A stretch of 64,000 nt of DNA from Pelomonas sp. Root1217 (GTDB taxonomy: Bacteria; Pseudomonadota; Gammaproteobacteria; Burkholderiales; Burkholderiaceae_C), in contig NZ_LMDC01000023.1 in assembly GCF_001425705.1 (NCBI RefSeq), positions 1,463 to 65,462 of the forward strand, in the 5' to 3' direction. This document shows positions 29,123 to 39,261 of the stretch, piece by piece. Below the pieces are notes generated by a model. It did not search any database, was not told where the DNA came from, and saw nothing but the letters and a program-made list of their open reading frames with translations. The stretch's first letter is position 1. Every line of letters starts with the position of its first letter. The translations under genes and the position numbers were made by a program.

Positions 29123-31717
29123 ATGCTGCTACCCGCGCTACCGCTGCTGGAACGCGATGCCGCGCTGGCCGGCCTGCGCGCCGACCTGGCCGCCTTGGCC
29201 GACCCGATGCAGGGCCAGGGCCGCTGCGTGCTGCTCGAAGGCGATGCCGGCATGGGCAAGACACGGCTGCTGCGCGCCGCGGAACGCGCCGGCGGGAGCG
29301 CCATCGACTGGGCCTGGGGCGCCTGCGAGCCGCTGATCACGCCGCTGCCGCTCGGGCCATTGTTGGACATGCTGCCGCGATTACCGGGCGAGATCGCGGC
29401 GCTGCTGCGGCGCGCCGCTCCGGCCGCCGAGTTGTTTGCCGCCCTGCTGGAGGTGGCGCGCCAGACGCGCCGGCCGCGCGTCTGGGTGTTCGAGGACCTG
29501 CACTGGGCCGACGGTGCCACGCTGGACCTGCTGCGTTTCCTGGCCCGGCGCATCGCCGGCACCCGGGTGCTGTTGTGCCTGAGCTGGCGGGGCGGTGAGC
29601 TGGGCCCGGCCCACCCGCTGCGCGCGGCGCTCGCGGGCCTGGCCGGCCAGGGCGCGCGCAGCCTCGGCCTGGCGCCGCTGAGCCGCGCGGCCGTGGCCAC
29701 GCTGGCGGCCCGCGCCGGCCGCCCTGCCGCGGGCCTGTTCGAGACCAGCGGCGGCAATCCCTTCTTCGTGACGGAGCTGCTGGCCGCGCCGCTGGCCGAG
29801 GGCCTGCCGGTGTCGGTGCGGGATGCGCTGCTGGCGCGCGTGGCGCGGCTGTCGCCACCGGCGCGCGAGCTGCTCAATGTCGCCAGCGTCTCGCCCGCGC
29901 CGCTGGAGACCGCCGTGCTGGCCCATGCCTGCGGCCTGGAGCCCGAGGCCCTGGCCGAAGTCGTCACCAGTGATCTGTTGCAGGCCGGTGGCGACTGCCT
30001 GCGTTTCGCTCACGAGCTGACCCGGCTGACCGTGCTGGAAGCCCTGGGGCCCCGCGCCGCGGCCCTGCATGCCGCCGTGTTCGATGCCTTGAGCGAGCGC
30101 GGCGCGGCGCCGGCGCGGCTCGTGCATCACGCCGAGCACGCCGGCCTGGACCATGCCGTGGCCCGGCTGGCGCCGCGCGCCGCCGAACTGGCGGCCGCCA
30201 CGGGCGCGCACCGCCAGGCCGCGGCCCTGTTCGGCCTGGCGCTGCGCCGCGCCGCACAGCTGCCTGCCGTGCAGGTCGAGCCGCTGGCGCGCGCTCAAGC
30301 GATCGAATGCCTGCTGACCGGGCAGGTCGAGGAGGCCGCGCACGCCGCCGCCCTGGCGCTGAGCCTGACCGGCGCGCGGCCGCTGGCCCGGGCTGAGCAC
30401 TTGAGCCTGCTGGCGCGCATCGAATGGACGCGCGGCCGCGCCAGCGCCGGCCTGGCCCATGCCGAGGCCGCGATCGCCCTGCTGCACGAGCACGCTCCCG
30501 ACAGCTCGGCCCTGGCCCACGCGCTGGCCAACCACGCCCAGTTGCATCTTCTGGACGACGACACCGGCGCGGCGCTGGTGGGTGCCGCCCAGGCCCTGGC
30601 CTTGTTCGGCCGCCTCGGCGACCCGGCGGGCGCCCTCGGCGCGCGCATCACGCTGGCCTCGGCGCGGCTGGGCGGGCCGGATGAGGGGCTGGGCACGGTC
30701 GAACTGCACGCCGCGCTCGAACAGGCGCTGGCCGATGGCCGGGAGGAACTGGCCGCGCGCGCCTGGACCAACCTCGCCTCGGCCGCACTGGTCGCGTCGC
30801 GCTACGACAAGCTGGAGAGCCTGTGCGCGGCCGGGCTGGCGTATTGCGAGGCGCGCGACCTGGATCTGTTCGCCGTGCCGCTGCGCGTGCGCCAGGCCTG
30901 CGGCGACATCGCCCGCGGCGACTGGGCGGCCGGCGAGGCGCGGCTGCGCCAGCTCCAGGCCCGCCCTGACCTGAACGAGTTGCAGTGCGAACAGGTCGGC
31001 CATCTGCTCGCGTTGCAGGCGGCCCGCCGGGCCGAACCGGGCGCGCTGGCCTACTGGCAGGAACTAGCCAGTGGGCGGCGGCAGCTGGCTGTGTGGCCAT
31101 GGTTCATGTCGGTGGACGTGCATCAGGTGGAAATCGCGACGCTGTCGGGCCCGGTGGGGCGGGCACGACAGCTGGCAGAGGAAGCGCTGGCCAGAGCGGC
31201 CGCGCGGCTGGGGCCGTGGCGGCGGGCGCAGGTCCAGGTGTGGCTCACGCGCCTGGATCAGCCGCAGGCCCTCGCCGCCGACGCGCCCGCGGCTTGTGCT
31301 CTGGAGGCCAGCGGCCAGCATCGCGCCGCCAGCCAGGCCTGGCGCGAGTTGGGCTGCCCCTACCAGCAGGCCTTGGCGCTGCTGTGGGGCGATGCCGACG
31401 CCATTGCCGACGGACTGCAGCGCCTTCAAGGGCTGGGCGCCGGGCTGGCCGCGCAGTACGCGCGCCGGCGCCTGCGGCGTGTCGGCGTGAGCGGCGTGGG
31501 GCGCGGCCGCTACGGCCATGCCCGGCAGGACCCGCTGGGCCTGACCGGGCGCGAACGCGAGATCCTGGAGCTGCTCGTGCAGGGTCACAGCAACCGCGCT
31601 ATCGCGGCCACGCTGCACCGCTCCGAGCGCACCGTGGAGAACCATGTCGCCGCCGTGTTCCTGAAGCTCGGGGTGAAGACACGCCAGGACGCCATCCAGC
31701 GCGCGAAATCTGAGTAG
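29123..31717 (+). CDS. Large ATP-binding LuxR-family regulator (LAL/MalT-like)
   Basis: 864 residues. N-terminal AAA-type ATPase with Walker A GDAGMGKT and Walker [12 protein letters not shown], a central TPR-like helical region rich in Ala/Leu repeats (about 350-790), and a C-terminal LuxR HTH ([52 protein letters not shown]). This is the layout of LAL regulators, which act as inducer- and ATP-dependent activators. The ATG at 29123 has no good ribosome-binding site, so the start is uncertain. The gene downstream on the same strand encodes a PEP-CTERM protein, a plausible target. Confidence 0.9.
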   Translation: MLLPALPLLERDAALAGLRADLAALADPMQGQGRCVLLEGDAGMGKTRLLRAAERAGGSAIDWAWGACEPLITPLPLGPLLDMLPRLPGEIAALLRRAAPAAELFAALLEVARQTRRPRVWVFEDLHWADGATLDLLRFLARRIAGTRVLLCLSWRGGELGPAHPLRAALAGLAGQGARSLGLAPLSRAAVATLAARAGRPAAGLFETSGGNPFFVTELLAAPLAEGLPVSVRDALLARVARLSPPARELLNVASVSPAPLETAVLAHACGLEPEALAEVVTSDLLQAGGDCLRFAHELTRLTVLEALGPRAAALHAAVFDALSERGAAPARLVHHAEHAGLDHAVARLAPRAAELAAATGAHRQAAALFGLALRRAAQLPAVQVEPLARAQAIECLLTGQVEEAAHAAALALSLTGARPLARAEHLSLLARIEWTRGRASAGLAHAEAAIALLHEHAPDSSALAHALANHAQLHLLDDDTGAALVGAAQALALFGRLGDPAGALGARITLASARLGGPDEGLGTVELHAALEQALADGREELAARAWTNLASAALVASRYDKLESLCAAGLAYCEARDLDLFAVPLRVRQACGDIARGDWAAGEARLRQLQARPDLNELQCEQVGHLLALQAARRAEPGALAYWQELASGRRQLAVWPWFMSVDVHQVEIATLSGPVGRARQLAEEALARAAARLGPWRRAQVQVWLTRLDQPQALAADAPAACALEASGQHRAASQAWRELGCPYQQALALLWGDADAIADGLQRLQGLGAGLAAQYARRRLRRVGVSGVGRGRYGHARQDPLGLTGREREILELLVQGHSNRAIAATLHRSERTVENHVAAVFLKLGVKTRQDAIQRAKSE

Positions 31718-31823
31718 TGCGCGCCCAAATCCGGGTAACGCCGCCGAGGTGCTCACGCGCCTCGCCCTCTAGCCTTGCATTCAGGGCCACCGGCCCGCAC
31801 CGCCTTTGCAAGGGAGACCTGTC

Positions 31824-32699
31824 ATGAAGATCCGCACGCTGCTCACTGCTCTCGCCCTGCTTGCCAGTGGCGCCGCCTGGGGCCAGGCCGGCCTGGCCGC
31901 CGCCAGCGGCACCGCCCGGGGCGATTTCCAGATCGGCTGCAGCACCTGCCCGCATTTCCAGCTCGGTCTCACCGGCAACCCGGTGCAAAGCCAGAGCGGC
32001 CCGCTGGCCGCCCAGGTGGACTACCTCGGCCAGCCCGTGGGCGACCCCAACACGGCGGGCTACAGCCTGGGCGGCGGCGTGGAGTACCACGCCAGCGCCG
32101 CCTTGCAGGGCGCCCTGGCCACACCGCTGCTGGGCGCCTATGCGCGGGCCGACAACGAGCCCGTCGTCATCCTCGCCGACCCGGCACAGCTGGAGATCGG
32201 CATCGATCTCTATGCGGCCACGGCGGTGGCCCGCACCCAGCAGACCTACCACTACCTCGGCGCCAGCACGACGACCTACCACTTCGACTTCCATGTCGAC
32301 GGCACGCTCAGCAGCACCCGGGCCAGCGCCTTCGGGTCGGCCGCCATCTACACCGGCCAGGATCCGTCCTTCGAGGTCGGCCTGATCGACTTCGGCTACA
32401 GCAGCCACAGCGGTGTGGGCCTGCTCTACAACCCGCAAGCCTTCGGCGGCGACTTCTCGGTCAGCATCACGGTGGACCCGGGCGCGAGCTTCGTCCTCAT
32501 CAGCCAGCTCAGCGCCAGCGTGCAGATGACCTACGACACGACCGATGTGCTGGCCGACGCCTCGCACACGCTGCGCCTGACGGCCATCACCGGTGGCGAC
32601 CCCAGCCTGCTGGTGACTGCCGTGCCCGAGCCGTCGGCGGCGCTGCTGTTGTCGCTCGGCTTGATCGCGCTGCTCCGCCTGCGGCGGGAACGACGCTGA
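31824..32699 (+). CDS. PEP-CTERM sorting-domain protein of unknown function
   Basis: 291 residues: signal peptide (MKIRTLLTALALLASGAAWG), a beta-rich mature region with a CSTCPHF motif and no known domain, and a PEP-CTERM tail VPEPSAALLLSLGLIALLRLRRERR. AGGGAGACCTGTC precedes ATG 31824. Exosortase substrate, likely displayed on the surface or bound to exopolysaccharide. Second such protein in this window. Confidence 0.8.
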   Translation: MKIRTLLTALALLASGAAWGQAGLAAASGTARGDFQIGCSTCPHFQLGLTGNPVQSQSGPLAAQVDYLGQPVGDPNTAGYSLGGGVEYHASAALQGALATPLLGAYARADNEPVVILADPAQLEIGIDLYAATAVARTQQTYHYLGASTTTYHFDFHVDGTLSSTRASAFGSAAIYTGQDPSFEVGLIDFGYSSHSGVGLLYNPQAFGGDFSVSITVDPGASFVLISQLSASVQMTYDTTDVLADASHTLRLTAITGGDPSLLVTAVPEPSAALLLSLGLIALLRLRRERR

Positions 32700-32703
32700 G
32701 GGA

Positions 32704-33567
32704 CTAAGGTGCCGCGCCGATGTCCAGCCCACGCGGCTGCTTGTAGCGGTGATAGCCCCACATGTATTGCCCTGGCGCACGCCGGATCACGCTCTCCATG
32801 GCGGCATTGATCGTCGTGGCTGCGGCCTCGGCGGGGGCGTCCTTGGCAATCTCGGGCGCCGGCAGCACATGCACGACGAAACCCTGCCCGCCCGGCAGCC
32901 GCTCGCCCCAGATCAATAGCAGCGCCGCCCCCGTCTGCTGCACGAGGCGGGCCGCCAGCGTCATCGTGTAGGCGGGCCGGCCGAAGAAAGGGGCCCACAC
33001 ACCAAGGCCGTCGGGCGGCACCTGGTCGGGCAGCAGGCCGATGACCTCCCCCTTGCGCAGCGCGCGGATCATCTGGCGCACACCGGCCAGCGACGCCGGC
33101 GCCGTGGCCAGGCCGGGCCGCTCGCGCGAGCCGGCCATCACCTCGCGCAGCGAGGCCTGCCGCGCCGGGCGGTAGAGCACTGTGATGGGCGCCTCGGCGG
33201 TCGTGAAGCGCTCGGCGATGGCCTGGGCGCAGATCTCGAAGCAACCCATGTGCGGCGTCAGCATGACCAGGCCGCGCTTCTGCTCAAGAGCCGCCGCGAT
33301 CAGCTCGCCGCCATCCCATCGCAGCTTGTCGCCCAACGGCCTGCCCTTGGTCGCAACCCAGAGCCAGGGCAGCTCCGCCGCCATGCGCCCGGCGGCGGCA
33401 ATGGCGGGCCGGGCGTCGGCCCAGGCCACGCCCGCCTGGGCGACATTGGCCTGGAATCGACGCCGGTAGACCCCCGAGGCGAAGTAGACGATCCAGCCCA
33501 GCGCCGCCCCCAAAGCGTGCAATAGCGCCAGAGGCAGCCGGGACAGCAAGCGAAAGACCCAACCCAT
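32704..33567 (-). CDS. Lipid A biosynthesis acyltransferase (LpxL/HtrB family)
   Basis: 287 residues. An N-terminal hydrophobic anchor ([36 protein letters not shown]) precedes the acyltransferase motif HxxxxE in LTPHMGCFE, then [11 protein letters not shown] and [25 protein letters not shown]. Such enzymes add a secondary acyl chain to lipid A at the inner membrane. It cannot be assigned to LpxL, LpxM or LpxP from sequence alone. It is divergent from metK, an arrangement common in Burkholderiales. Start has AGGAA just upstream. Confidence 0.88.
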   Translation of the reverse strand: MGWVFRLLSRLPLALLHALGAALGWIVYFASGVYRRRFQANVAQAGVAWADARPAIAAAGRMAAELPWLWVATKGRPLGDKLRWDGGELIAAALEQKRGLVMLTPHMGCFEICAQAIAERFTTAEAPITVLYRPARQASLREVMAGSRERPGLATAPASLAGVRQMIRALRKGEVIGLLPDQVPPDGLGVWAPFFGRPAYTMTLAARLVQQTGAALLLIWGERLPGGQGFVVHVLPAPEIAKDAPAEAAATTINAAMESVIRRAPGQYMWGYHRYKQPRGLDIGAAP

Positions 33568-33696
33568 ATTTCCTATACTTCGCAGATCGCCGAGTTACTG
33601 AACTACTTGCGGGGCGATTCACAAATCCCGCTAAAGCGTTCGCCGCACCTCCAGGAGCGACGGCGACGCCGCCAATCCAGCAACCGGAGTTTAAAA

Positions 33697-34878
33697 GTGG
33701 CCAACGATTTCCTCTTCACGTCCGAATCCGTCTCGGAAGGGCACCCCGACAAGGTGGCCGACCAGATCTCGGACGCCATCCTGGATGCCATCTTCGAGCA
33801 GGACCCGCGCAGCCGCGTGGCCGCCGAGACACTGTGCAACACCGGTCTGGTGGTGCTCGCCGGCGAGATCACGACCAACGCCCACGTCGACTACATCCAG
33901 GTCGCGCGCGACACCATCAAGCGCATCGGCTACGACAACACCGAGTACGGCATCGACTACAAGGGCTGCGCCGTCCTGGTCGCCTACGACAAGCAGTCCA
34001 ACGACATCGCCCAGGGCGTCGATCATGCGTCCGACGATCACCTCAACACCGGTGCCGGCGACCAGGGCCTGATGTTCGGCTACGCCTGTGACGAGACGCC
34101 CGAGCTGATGCCCGCGCCGATCTACTACGCGCACCGCCTCGTCGAGCGCCAGGCCCAGCTGCGCAAGGACGGCCGCCTGCCCTTCCTGCGCCCGGACGCC
34201 AAGAGCCAGGTCACGATGCGCTATGTGGACGGCAAGCCGCACAGCATCGACACCGTCGTGCTGTCCACCCAGCACGCGCCCGAGTACTCGCTCGGCGACC
34301 GCATGACGGACGAGTTCTACGAAGCCATCCGCGAAGAGCTGATCAAGCCGGTGTTGCCCAAGGCCTGGCTCAACGCCGACACCAAATACCTGATCAACCC
34401 GACCGGCCGCTTCGTCATCGGCGGCCCGCAGGGCGATTGCGGGCTGACCGGCCGCAAGATCATCGTCGACACCTACGGCGGCGCCTGCCCGCACGGCGGT
34501 GGCGCCTTCTCGGGCAAGGACCCGTCCAAGGTCGACCGCTCGGCCGCCTATGCCGCCCGCTATGTCGCCAAGAACGTGGTAGCCGCCGGCCTGGCGCGCC
34601 AGTGCCAGATCCAGGTGGCCTACGCCATCGGCGTGGCCAGGCCGATGAACGTGACCGTGTACACCGAAGGCACGGGCGTCATCCCCGATGAGGCCATTGC
34701 CAAGCTGGTCAACGAGCACTTCGACCTGCGTCCCAAGGGCATCATCCAGATGCTGGATCTGCTGCGTCCGATCTACTCGAAGACCGCTGCCTATGGTCAC
34801 TTCGGTCGGGAAGAGCCGGAGTTCACTTGGGAGCGGACTGACAAAGCGGCAGCGCTGCGCGCTGCTGCCGGGCTGTAA
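33697..34878 (+). CDS. metK: S-adenosylmethionine synthetase
   Basis: Makes S-adenosylmethionine from methionine and ATP. 393 residues. GTG start at 33697 preceded by CCGGAGTTTAAAA; the product begins [31 protein letters not shown]. Signature motifs [12 protein letters not shown] and [16 protein letters not shown] are intact. The open frame extends upstream, but only the GTG has a ribosome-binding site. Followed by two hairpins and a terminator. Confidence 0.97.
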   Translation: MANDFLFTSESVSEGHPDKVADQISDAILDAIFEQDPRSRVAAETLCNTGLVVLAGEITTNAHVDYIQVARDTIKRIGYDNTEYGIDYKGCAVLVAYDKQSNDIAQGVDHASDDHLNTGAGDQGLMFGYACDETPELMPAPIYYAHRLVERQAQLRKDGRLPFLRPDAKSQVTMRYVDGKPHSIDTVVLSTQHAPEYSLGDRMTDEFYEAIREELIKPVLPKAWLNADTKYLINPTGRFVIGGPQGDCGLTGRKIIVDTYGGACPHGGGAFSGKDPSKVDRSAAYAARYVAKNVVAAGLARQCQIQVAYAIGVARPMNVTVYTEGTGVIPDEAIAKLVNEHFDLRPKGIIQMLDLLRPIYSKTAAYGHFGREEPEFTWERTDKAAALRAAAGL

Positions 34879-34888
34879 GGCCTGGCAG

Positions 34889-34949
34889 TCGGTCGCGCCA
34901 GCGACCGAAGCCGCTTTGGGGCGAAGCTCATGTCGCTTGCGACGTGAGC
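34889..34949 (+). other. Two tandem hairpins after metK
   Basis: The first is perfect: TCGGTCGC/GCGACCGA (34889-34896 and 34901-34908) with loop GCCA, 10 bp after the metK stop. The second is GCTCA-T-GTCGC / GCGAC-G-TGAGC (34926-34949). Neither has a T-run. They could stabilise the metK mRNA 3' end or be a repeated palindrome family. Confidence 0.55.
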
Positions 34950-34972
34950 GAAGACCACAAGGCTACCGAACC

Positions 34973-35002
34973 AACACCGCCCCCCAGGCGGTGTTTTCCT
35001 TT
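34973..35002 (+). terminator. Rho-independent terminator after metK
   Basis: Stem AACACCGCC/GGCGGTGTT (34973-34981, 34987-34995) followed by a TTTTCCTTTT run. Confidence 0.85.
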
Positions 35003-35092
35003 TCGCCGCCACATCCGTCAACATGTAGAGTCAACGCACCGGCAGGGTGCGCGATCACAGCCGCCCGCCGCAGCATCAACCTGGAGGCGGTG

Positions 35093-36634
35093 ATGAACAT
35101 GCAATCCATGCGAATCGGGACCCGGCTGGGCCTGGGCTTTGGGCTCGTGCTGTTGCTGCTGGCGGTGGCCCTGGGCCTGAGTTACCGGCAGATCGGCGCC
35201 GTCGGCCCTCATATCGATCTGCTCGTCGAGTTGCAAGGGCGACAAGATCTGGCGCAGGACTGGCGCACCCAGACCCAGCTCAACGTCACACGTACCGATG
35301 CGGTGGCGCGGGCCGGCGGCTCGGGCCCGGTGGCGGAGTTCTTTTCGCCGGCCATCAAGACGACGAGCGCCAAGATCTCGGAGTTGCAGGAGGGGCTCAC
35401 CAAGCGCGAGGACACAGAGCGCGGCAAGGCGGTGCTCACGGAGATTGCGAGCGCCCGCAAGGCCTATGTCGACATTCGCAACCAGGTCTTCGCCCAGCTC
35501 AAGGCCGGCGAAGCCGACGCGGCGCTGCAGACGCTGGAAGGCAAGATGCGGCCGGCCTCCGAGGCCTATGTCGCGGCCATCAGCCGCATGGCCGACTTCC
35601 AGGGCGAGCGCGTGCGCCTCGAAACCCAGCAGGTCATGGAGGAGGCGCGCCGCACGCAAATGATCATGCTCGTGATCGCCATCGCCTGCCTGAGCGTAGG
35701 CATCGCGGCGGCCTGGCTGATCACGCGCTCCGTCGTCGGCCCGCTGCGCCAGGCCATCCACGAGGCCGAGGAGGTGGGGCATGGCGACCTGTCTCGCGAC
35801 ATTCGCAGCGTGGGCAGCGACGAGACTGCCCAGCTGACCCAGGCACTGGCACAGATGCAGCAGGCCTTGCGCCACCTCGTCGGCTCGGTGCGCGAGAACG
35901 CCAGCGGCGTGGCGACGGCCAGCACCGAGATCTCGCATGGCAGCAACGACCTGTCGGCACGCACCGAGCAGCAGGCCAGCGCCATTCAAGAGACGGCGGC
36001 GTCGATGGAGGAGCTGTCGGCCACCGTGAAGCTCAATGCCGACAACGCCGGCGAGGCCGACAAGCTCGCGCATGACGCCAGCCAGGTGGCGCGCCAGGGC
36101 GGTGAAGTCGTCGGCGAGGCGGTGCAGCGCATGAAGGGCATCGAAGAGAGCTCGCGCAAGATCGGCGACATCATCGGCACCATCGACGCCATCGCCTTCC
36201 AGACCAATATCCTGGCGCTGAATGCCGCGGTCGAGGCTGCACGGGCCGGCGAGCAGGGCCGCGGCTTCGCCGTCGTCGCCAGCGAGGTGCGCATGCTGGC
36301 CCAACGCAGTGCCGACGCGGCCAAGGAGATCAAGGGGCTGATTGGCGACAGCGTCGAGCGCGTCGAGCAGGGCGCCGTGCTGGTGAACAAGGCCGGCGAG
36401 ACGATGGCGCAAGTCGTGACCGCCATCGGCCGCGTCGCGCAGATCGTGCGCGAGATCAGCTCGGCCAGCCGCGAGCAGAGCACCGGCGTCAGCCAGGTCG
36501 GCCAGGCCATCACGCAGATGGACCAGGCCACGCAGCAGAACGCCGCCCTCGTCGAGGAAAGCGCGGCGGCGGCGGAGAGCCTGAAGCAGCAGGCGGACGA
36601 GTTGGTGAAGCTGGTGTCGACGTTCCGCGTCTAG
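35093..36634 (+). CDS. Methyl-accepting chemotaxis protein
   Basis: 513 residues. TM1 at about 12-32 ([20 protein letters not shown]), a periplasmic four-helix-bundle sensor domain (about 33-188), TM2 ([20 protein letters not shown]), a HAMP domain, and a cytoplasmic signalling domain with the hairpin tip [37 protein letters not shown]. The C-terminus ends FRV without a CheR-docking pentapeptide such as NWETF. ATG 35093 has CTGGAGGCGGTG upstream. Ligand unknown. Confidence 0.95.
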   Translation: MNMQSMRIGTRLGLGFGLVLLLLAVALGLSYRQIGAVGPHIDLLVELQGRQDLAQDWRTQTQLNVTRTDAVARAGGSGPVAEFFSPAIKTTSAKISELQEGLTKREDTERGKAVLTEIASARKAYVDIRNQVFAQLKAGEADAALQTLEGKMRPASEAYVAAISRMADFQGERVRLETQQVMEEARRTQMIMLVIAIACLSVGIAAAWLITRSVVGPLRQAIHEAEEVGHGDLSRDIRSVGSDETAQLTQALAQMQQALRHLVGSVRENASGVATASTEISHGSNDLSARTEQQASAIQETAASMEELSATVKLNADNAGEADKLAHDASQVARQGGEVVGEAVQRMKGIEESSRKIGDIIGTIDAIAFQTNILALNAAVEAARAGEQGRGFAVVASEVRMLAQRSADAAKEIKGLIGDSVERVEQGAVLVNKAGETMAQVVTAIGRVAQIVREISSASREQSTGVSQVGQAITQMDQATQQNAALVEESAAAAESLKQQADELVKLVSTFRV

Positions 36635-36675
36635 GACGAAAACACTTTGTTGGTTTTCGACCAAGTCGCCCAGCC

Positions 36676-37209
36676 ATGCGCCGTGCTTTAGTTGTCGTTG
36701 CCCTCATCCTCACCGCGGGCTTGCTGGCTCAGACTCATGCAGCAGAGTCACAGCTGACGTTCGTCGAATATCGGGGGCAACGATTTGATCTCTCGAAGGC
36801 GTACGACGATTTTCATGATTACAAGGACGATCAAGGGAACCTGACGCCGGCACAAATTCAGCGCGCCGAGTCGCTGATGCGGTCGGCGAAGTTTGGCCCA
36901 CAGTTCAAAACCAGCGGCGAGCTCAATGCGGCATTGGCGGCTTTGGAGTTTCCTGGATATGGCCTCTTCTATGCCAACCAGTTGGGAGCGCACGTTGATC
37001 CGAAGCTTGAGCTTGTTTACGTTGAGGTGCCTGTCCGAAACCTCAATCGCTATATCGCGCTCGAGCGGCAGGTCGACGGGTCGCTTCTGGTCGTGGCTGA
37101 TTTCGTCGCAGCCGCCGAACCCGAGATCGTGCGAGTGAAGCGCGGGGCCAGCGGCTCTCTCAAGTTCCACCAGCAGAACGGGAATGTGGTCGTTCCTGTA
37201 CATCGCTGA
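36676..37209 (+). CDS. Hypothetical exported protein
   Basis: 177 residues: signal peptide MRRALVVVALILTAGLLAQTHA, then a soluble domain (FVEYRGQRFDLSKAYDDFHDYKDDQGNLTPAQIQRAESLM). Not recognised. Codon use looks less GC-rich at third positions than the neighbouring core genes (for example GAT, TTT, AAG/CAA mixtures), hinting at acquired DNA together with the next small genes. Confidence 0.65.
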   Translation: MRRALVVVALILTAGLLAQTHAAESQLTFVEYRGQRFDLSKAYDDFHDYKDDQGNLTPAQIQRAESLMRSAKFGPQFKTSGELNAALAALEFPGYGLFYANQLGAHVDPKLELVYVEVPVRNLNRYIALERQVDGSLLVVADFVAAAEPEIVRVKRGASGSLKFHQQNGNVVVPVHR

Positions 37210-37345
37210 CGAGCCGCGTTTCAGCGCCGCGTCCCGACCCCTCTTGGGGCGGATGTCGGCCAGGAGCGGTCGTCGGCGAGCGTCGGCTTTGGTGTCGGCC
37301 AGCGCCACGGTAACGTGAGCGGTCGGCTCACCGAGGATGTACCGA

Positions 37346-37867
37346 ATGTTGCCTCTTTTCGACGCGAAGTGGGCCACGCTGGCCGGCGGCTATCGCGTGC
37401 CTTACGACCCGTCGGCGGCTCTTTCAAAGCTTGAGCAAGGTCAGGACGTCTGGTCGGAACTTTGGAACGAGCTCCACCATCAGGGGGATGTTGGCGAGGC
37501 TTCCTACGCAGCTGTTCCGCAGCTTGTCAGGATCGCAGCGGCGGCGACTCAGCGTTCATGGAACTTCTATGCACTCGTATCCGTCATCGAGGTGGAGCGG
37601 CATAGAAAGTCGAACCCTCCCGTGCCGGTCTGGCTAGCCGACGAGTATTTTGCGGCGATGCGAGGAATGCAAAGCCTCGCGTTGAGCGACCTCCCTCTGC
37701 AGGATGACGCTCTGACCGTGCAATCCATCTTGGCGGCCCTGGCGTTGTGCAGGCGGCAGGCAAAGCTGGGGGCGTTGCTGTCGTCGCTGGATCAGTCCGA
37801 ACTTGATGAGTTGGTGGATGAGCAGCTTGCATGGGACGAGCTCTATGAGCCAGATGGAAGACCGTAG
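37346..37867 (+). CDS. Hypothetical cytoplasmic protein
   Basis: 173 residues, beginning MLPLFDAKWATLAGGYRVPYDPS. The segment LWNELHHQGDVGEASYAAVPQLVRIA occurs in a widespread uncharacterised family, sometimes near toxin-immunity clusters. I use ATG 37346, because GAGG lies 9 nt upstream, rather than ATG 37337, which abuts that site. No catalytic motif visible. Confidence 0.6.
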   Translation: MLPLFDAKWATLAGGYRVPYDPSAALSKLEQGQDVWSELWNELHHQGDVGEASYAAVPQLVRIAAAATQRSWNFYALVSVIEVERHRKSNPPVPVWLADEYFAAMRGMQSLALSDLPLQDDALTVQSILAALALCRRQAKLGALLSSLDQSELDELVDEQLAWDELYEPDGRP

Positions 37868-37948
37868 GCGGCCATGAGCCGTCGCTCGCGACCGGCTGCT
37901 TGCGGGTTGGCTGAATCCAGTCGGGCGTTTTGAGCTGTCTTGACCGCT

Positions 37949-37966
37949 TGTAATCGATCGATTACA
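37949..37966. promoter_or_regulatory. 18-bp palindrome TGTAATCGATCGATTACA, toxin-antitoxin operator
   Basis: Perfect palindrome ending 8 bp before the toxin GTG. In this position it probably overlaps the promoter and serves as the autoregulatory site for the antitoxin-toxin complex. Confidence 0.7.
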
Positions 37967-37974
37967 TTCCAATT

Positions 37975-38268
37975 GTGTTCAGCGTCAAAGCTCTGCCTGA
38001 GTTCACCTCATGGCTAGACCGTCTTGCAGATGCCTCGGTTCGAGGCGTCGTGGTGGCTCGCATCAAACGTCTGGAACGAGGCCTTCTCGGCGACGTGGAG
38101 CCAGTCGGGGACGGCGTCTCGGAGCTTCGTATTCATATCGGCGCGGGGTGGCGAGTGTATTTCGCCCAACGCGGTGGTCAGATCATTGTCCTGCTGGCGG
38201 GCGGATCCAAGCGCACACAGAGGAGCGATATCAAACGCGCGAAGGCGATGGCTGCTTTGCTGGACTGA
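37975..38268 (+). CDS. RelE/HigB-type toxin of a type II toxin-antitoxin pair
   Basis: 97 residues, GTG start (MFSVKALPEFTSWLDRLADASVRGVVVARIKRLERG). The fragment GVSELRIHIGAGWRVYFAQRGGQIIVLLAGGSKRTQRSDIKRA matches the addiction-module killer protein family (TIGR02683-like, RelE fold), which cleaves mRNA at the ribosome. It is the first gene of a two-gene operon, the usual order for this subgroup. Confidence 0.88.
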   Translation: MFSVKALPEFTSWLDRLADASVRGVVVARIKRLERGLLGDVEPVGDGVSELRIHIGAGWRVYFAQRGGQIIVLLAGGSKRTQRSDIKRAKAMAALLD

Positions 38269-38279
38269 CAAAGGAAACG

Positions 38280-38591
38280 ATGATGAACAAGCGTATCAAG
38301 GTGGACGATCTGCCGGCATTCGATGCCGCACCTTACCTGGACAGCGAGGAAGCGATTGCGTGGTACCTGACTGACATCTTGGAGGCCAACGACGCGGGCC
38401 TGCTTGCGGCGGCGCTGGGTGACATTGCGCGTGCTCGTGGCATGACCGACATTGCAAAGCTCGCAGGCATCACGAGAGAAGCGCTATACAAGGCCCTGCG
38501 GCCGGGCAGTGAGCCGCGCTTCGACACGGTAAGCCGCGTCTGTACCGCCCTTGGAGTGCGCCTGGTTGTGCAGCCGTTGCACCCGGCCTGA
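38280..38591 (+). CDS. Antitoxin of the RelE/HigB-type pair
   Basis: 103 residues. It contains a Cro/HTH-type DNA-binding domain (LAAALGDIARARGMTDIAKLAGITREALYKALRPGSEPRFDTVSRVCTALGVRL), typical of the TIGR02684 antidote family. AAAGGAAACG precedes the tandem ATGs at 38280/38283, 11 bp after the toxin stop. It should neutralise the toxin and bind the palindrome upstream. Confidence 0.88.
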   Translation: MMNKRIKVDDLPAFDAAPYLDSEEAIAWYLTDILEANDAGLLAAALGDIARARGMTDIAKLAGITREALYKALRPGSEPRFDTVSRVCTALGVRLVVQPLHPA

Positions 38592-38682
38592 TCGATCCTA
38601 CTTCGCGGGTCGAGCGTCGACTGGCGCTAGCGGCCACTTGCTGTCGTCGGTGACCGTCCGCTTGTGGTCGCCGAAGAAGCTA

Positions 38683-39120
38683 CTACGGCGCTCCGGACTT
38701 GCTCAAGATGAACGATGAGATTTCATCGTGTTCGACGGCGATCTCATAAGCCACCTCGCATGCCCAGTCCTTCGCACCGCCCTGGGCCATAACGTCAGCA
38801 CGAGAAAGAAGGCGGCCGGCGGGCGCAAGAAGTTGAGCGAGCGGCGATTCAACGGGTTCGACAACCCGGCTGACAAGAGTCCCGTGTTCTATCCAAGTGT
38901 GAACAGTCGTCCACCAAAATCCTGGCGTGCTGCCATCCCAAGCACCCGAGCCAAGTTGGGTAAAGACGTGTGGGCCCGTCGTACAGCAGTCCATCAAAGC
39001 TGTTCGGAATGCGACATTGGAATGGTCTCCATATTCGAAACGCCCCTCCAGCAGACGTATTGGCGAGTCACAGCCGCATGGGCATGTGTGCTGCGAGGTA
39101 CTCGGGGCAATGAACGGCAT
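38683..39120 (-). CDS. Hypothetical Cys-containing protein
   Basis: 145 residues with CPCGCDSP near the N-terminus and a later DCC, then HVFTQLGSGAWDGSTPGFWWTTVHTWIEHGTLVSRVVEPVESP. The four N-terminal cysteines could bind a metal ion. No clear ribosome-binding site and no recognised family. It lies between the toxin-antitoxin pair and the glc operon, in a stretch that looks acquired. Confidence 0.5.
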   Translation of the reverse strand: MPFIAPSTSQHTCPCGCDSPIRLLEGRFEYGDHSNVAFRTALMDCCTTGPHVFTQLGSGAWDGSTPGFWWTTVHTWIEHGTLVSRVVEPVESPLAQLLAPAGRLLSRADVMAQGGAKDWACEVAYEIAVEHDEISSFILSKSGAP

Positions 39121-39261
39121 GGTCGCAATGTATTCGGGGACGGCGCTGCCCGTTGCGGACGTCCGCTTGGGGGCGTCGAATCTGCGGCTGCGAATGTCGC
39201 TGTTGGGTCGACACCCGTCATTGGCTGATCCGTTGCACCCACAGCAAGCTCACTCGACCAC

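Noticed and set aside
29381..31003. A 540-residue minus-strand frame inside the LuxR-type regulator
   Set aside because: Gln/Ala/Arg-rich shadow of the plus-strand gene, no ribosome-binding site or domain.
33568..33696. Possible SAM or SAH riboswitch upstream of metK
   Set aside because: A CAGGAGCGACGGCG stretch superficially resembles part of the SAH riboswitch core, but the required GCUGC segment and closing stem are not found. A covariance-model search would settle it.
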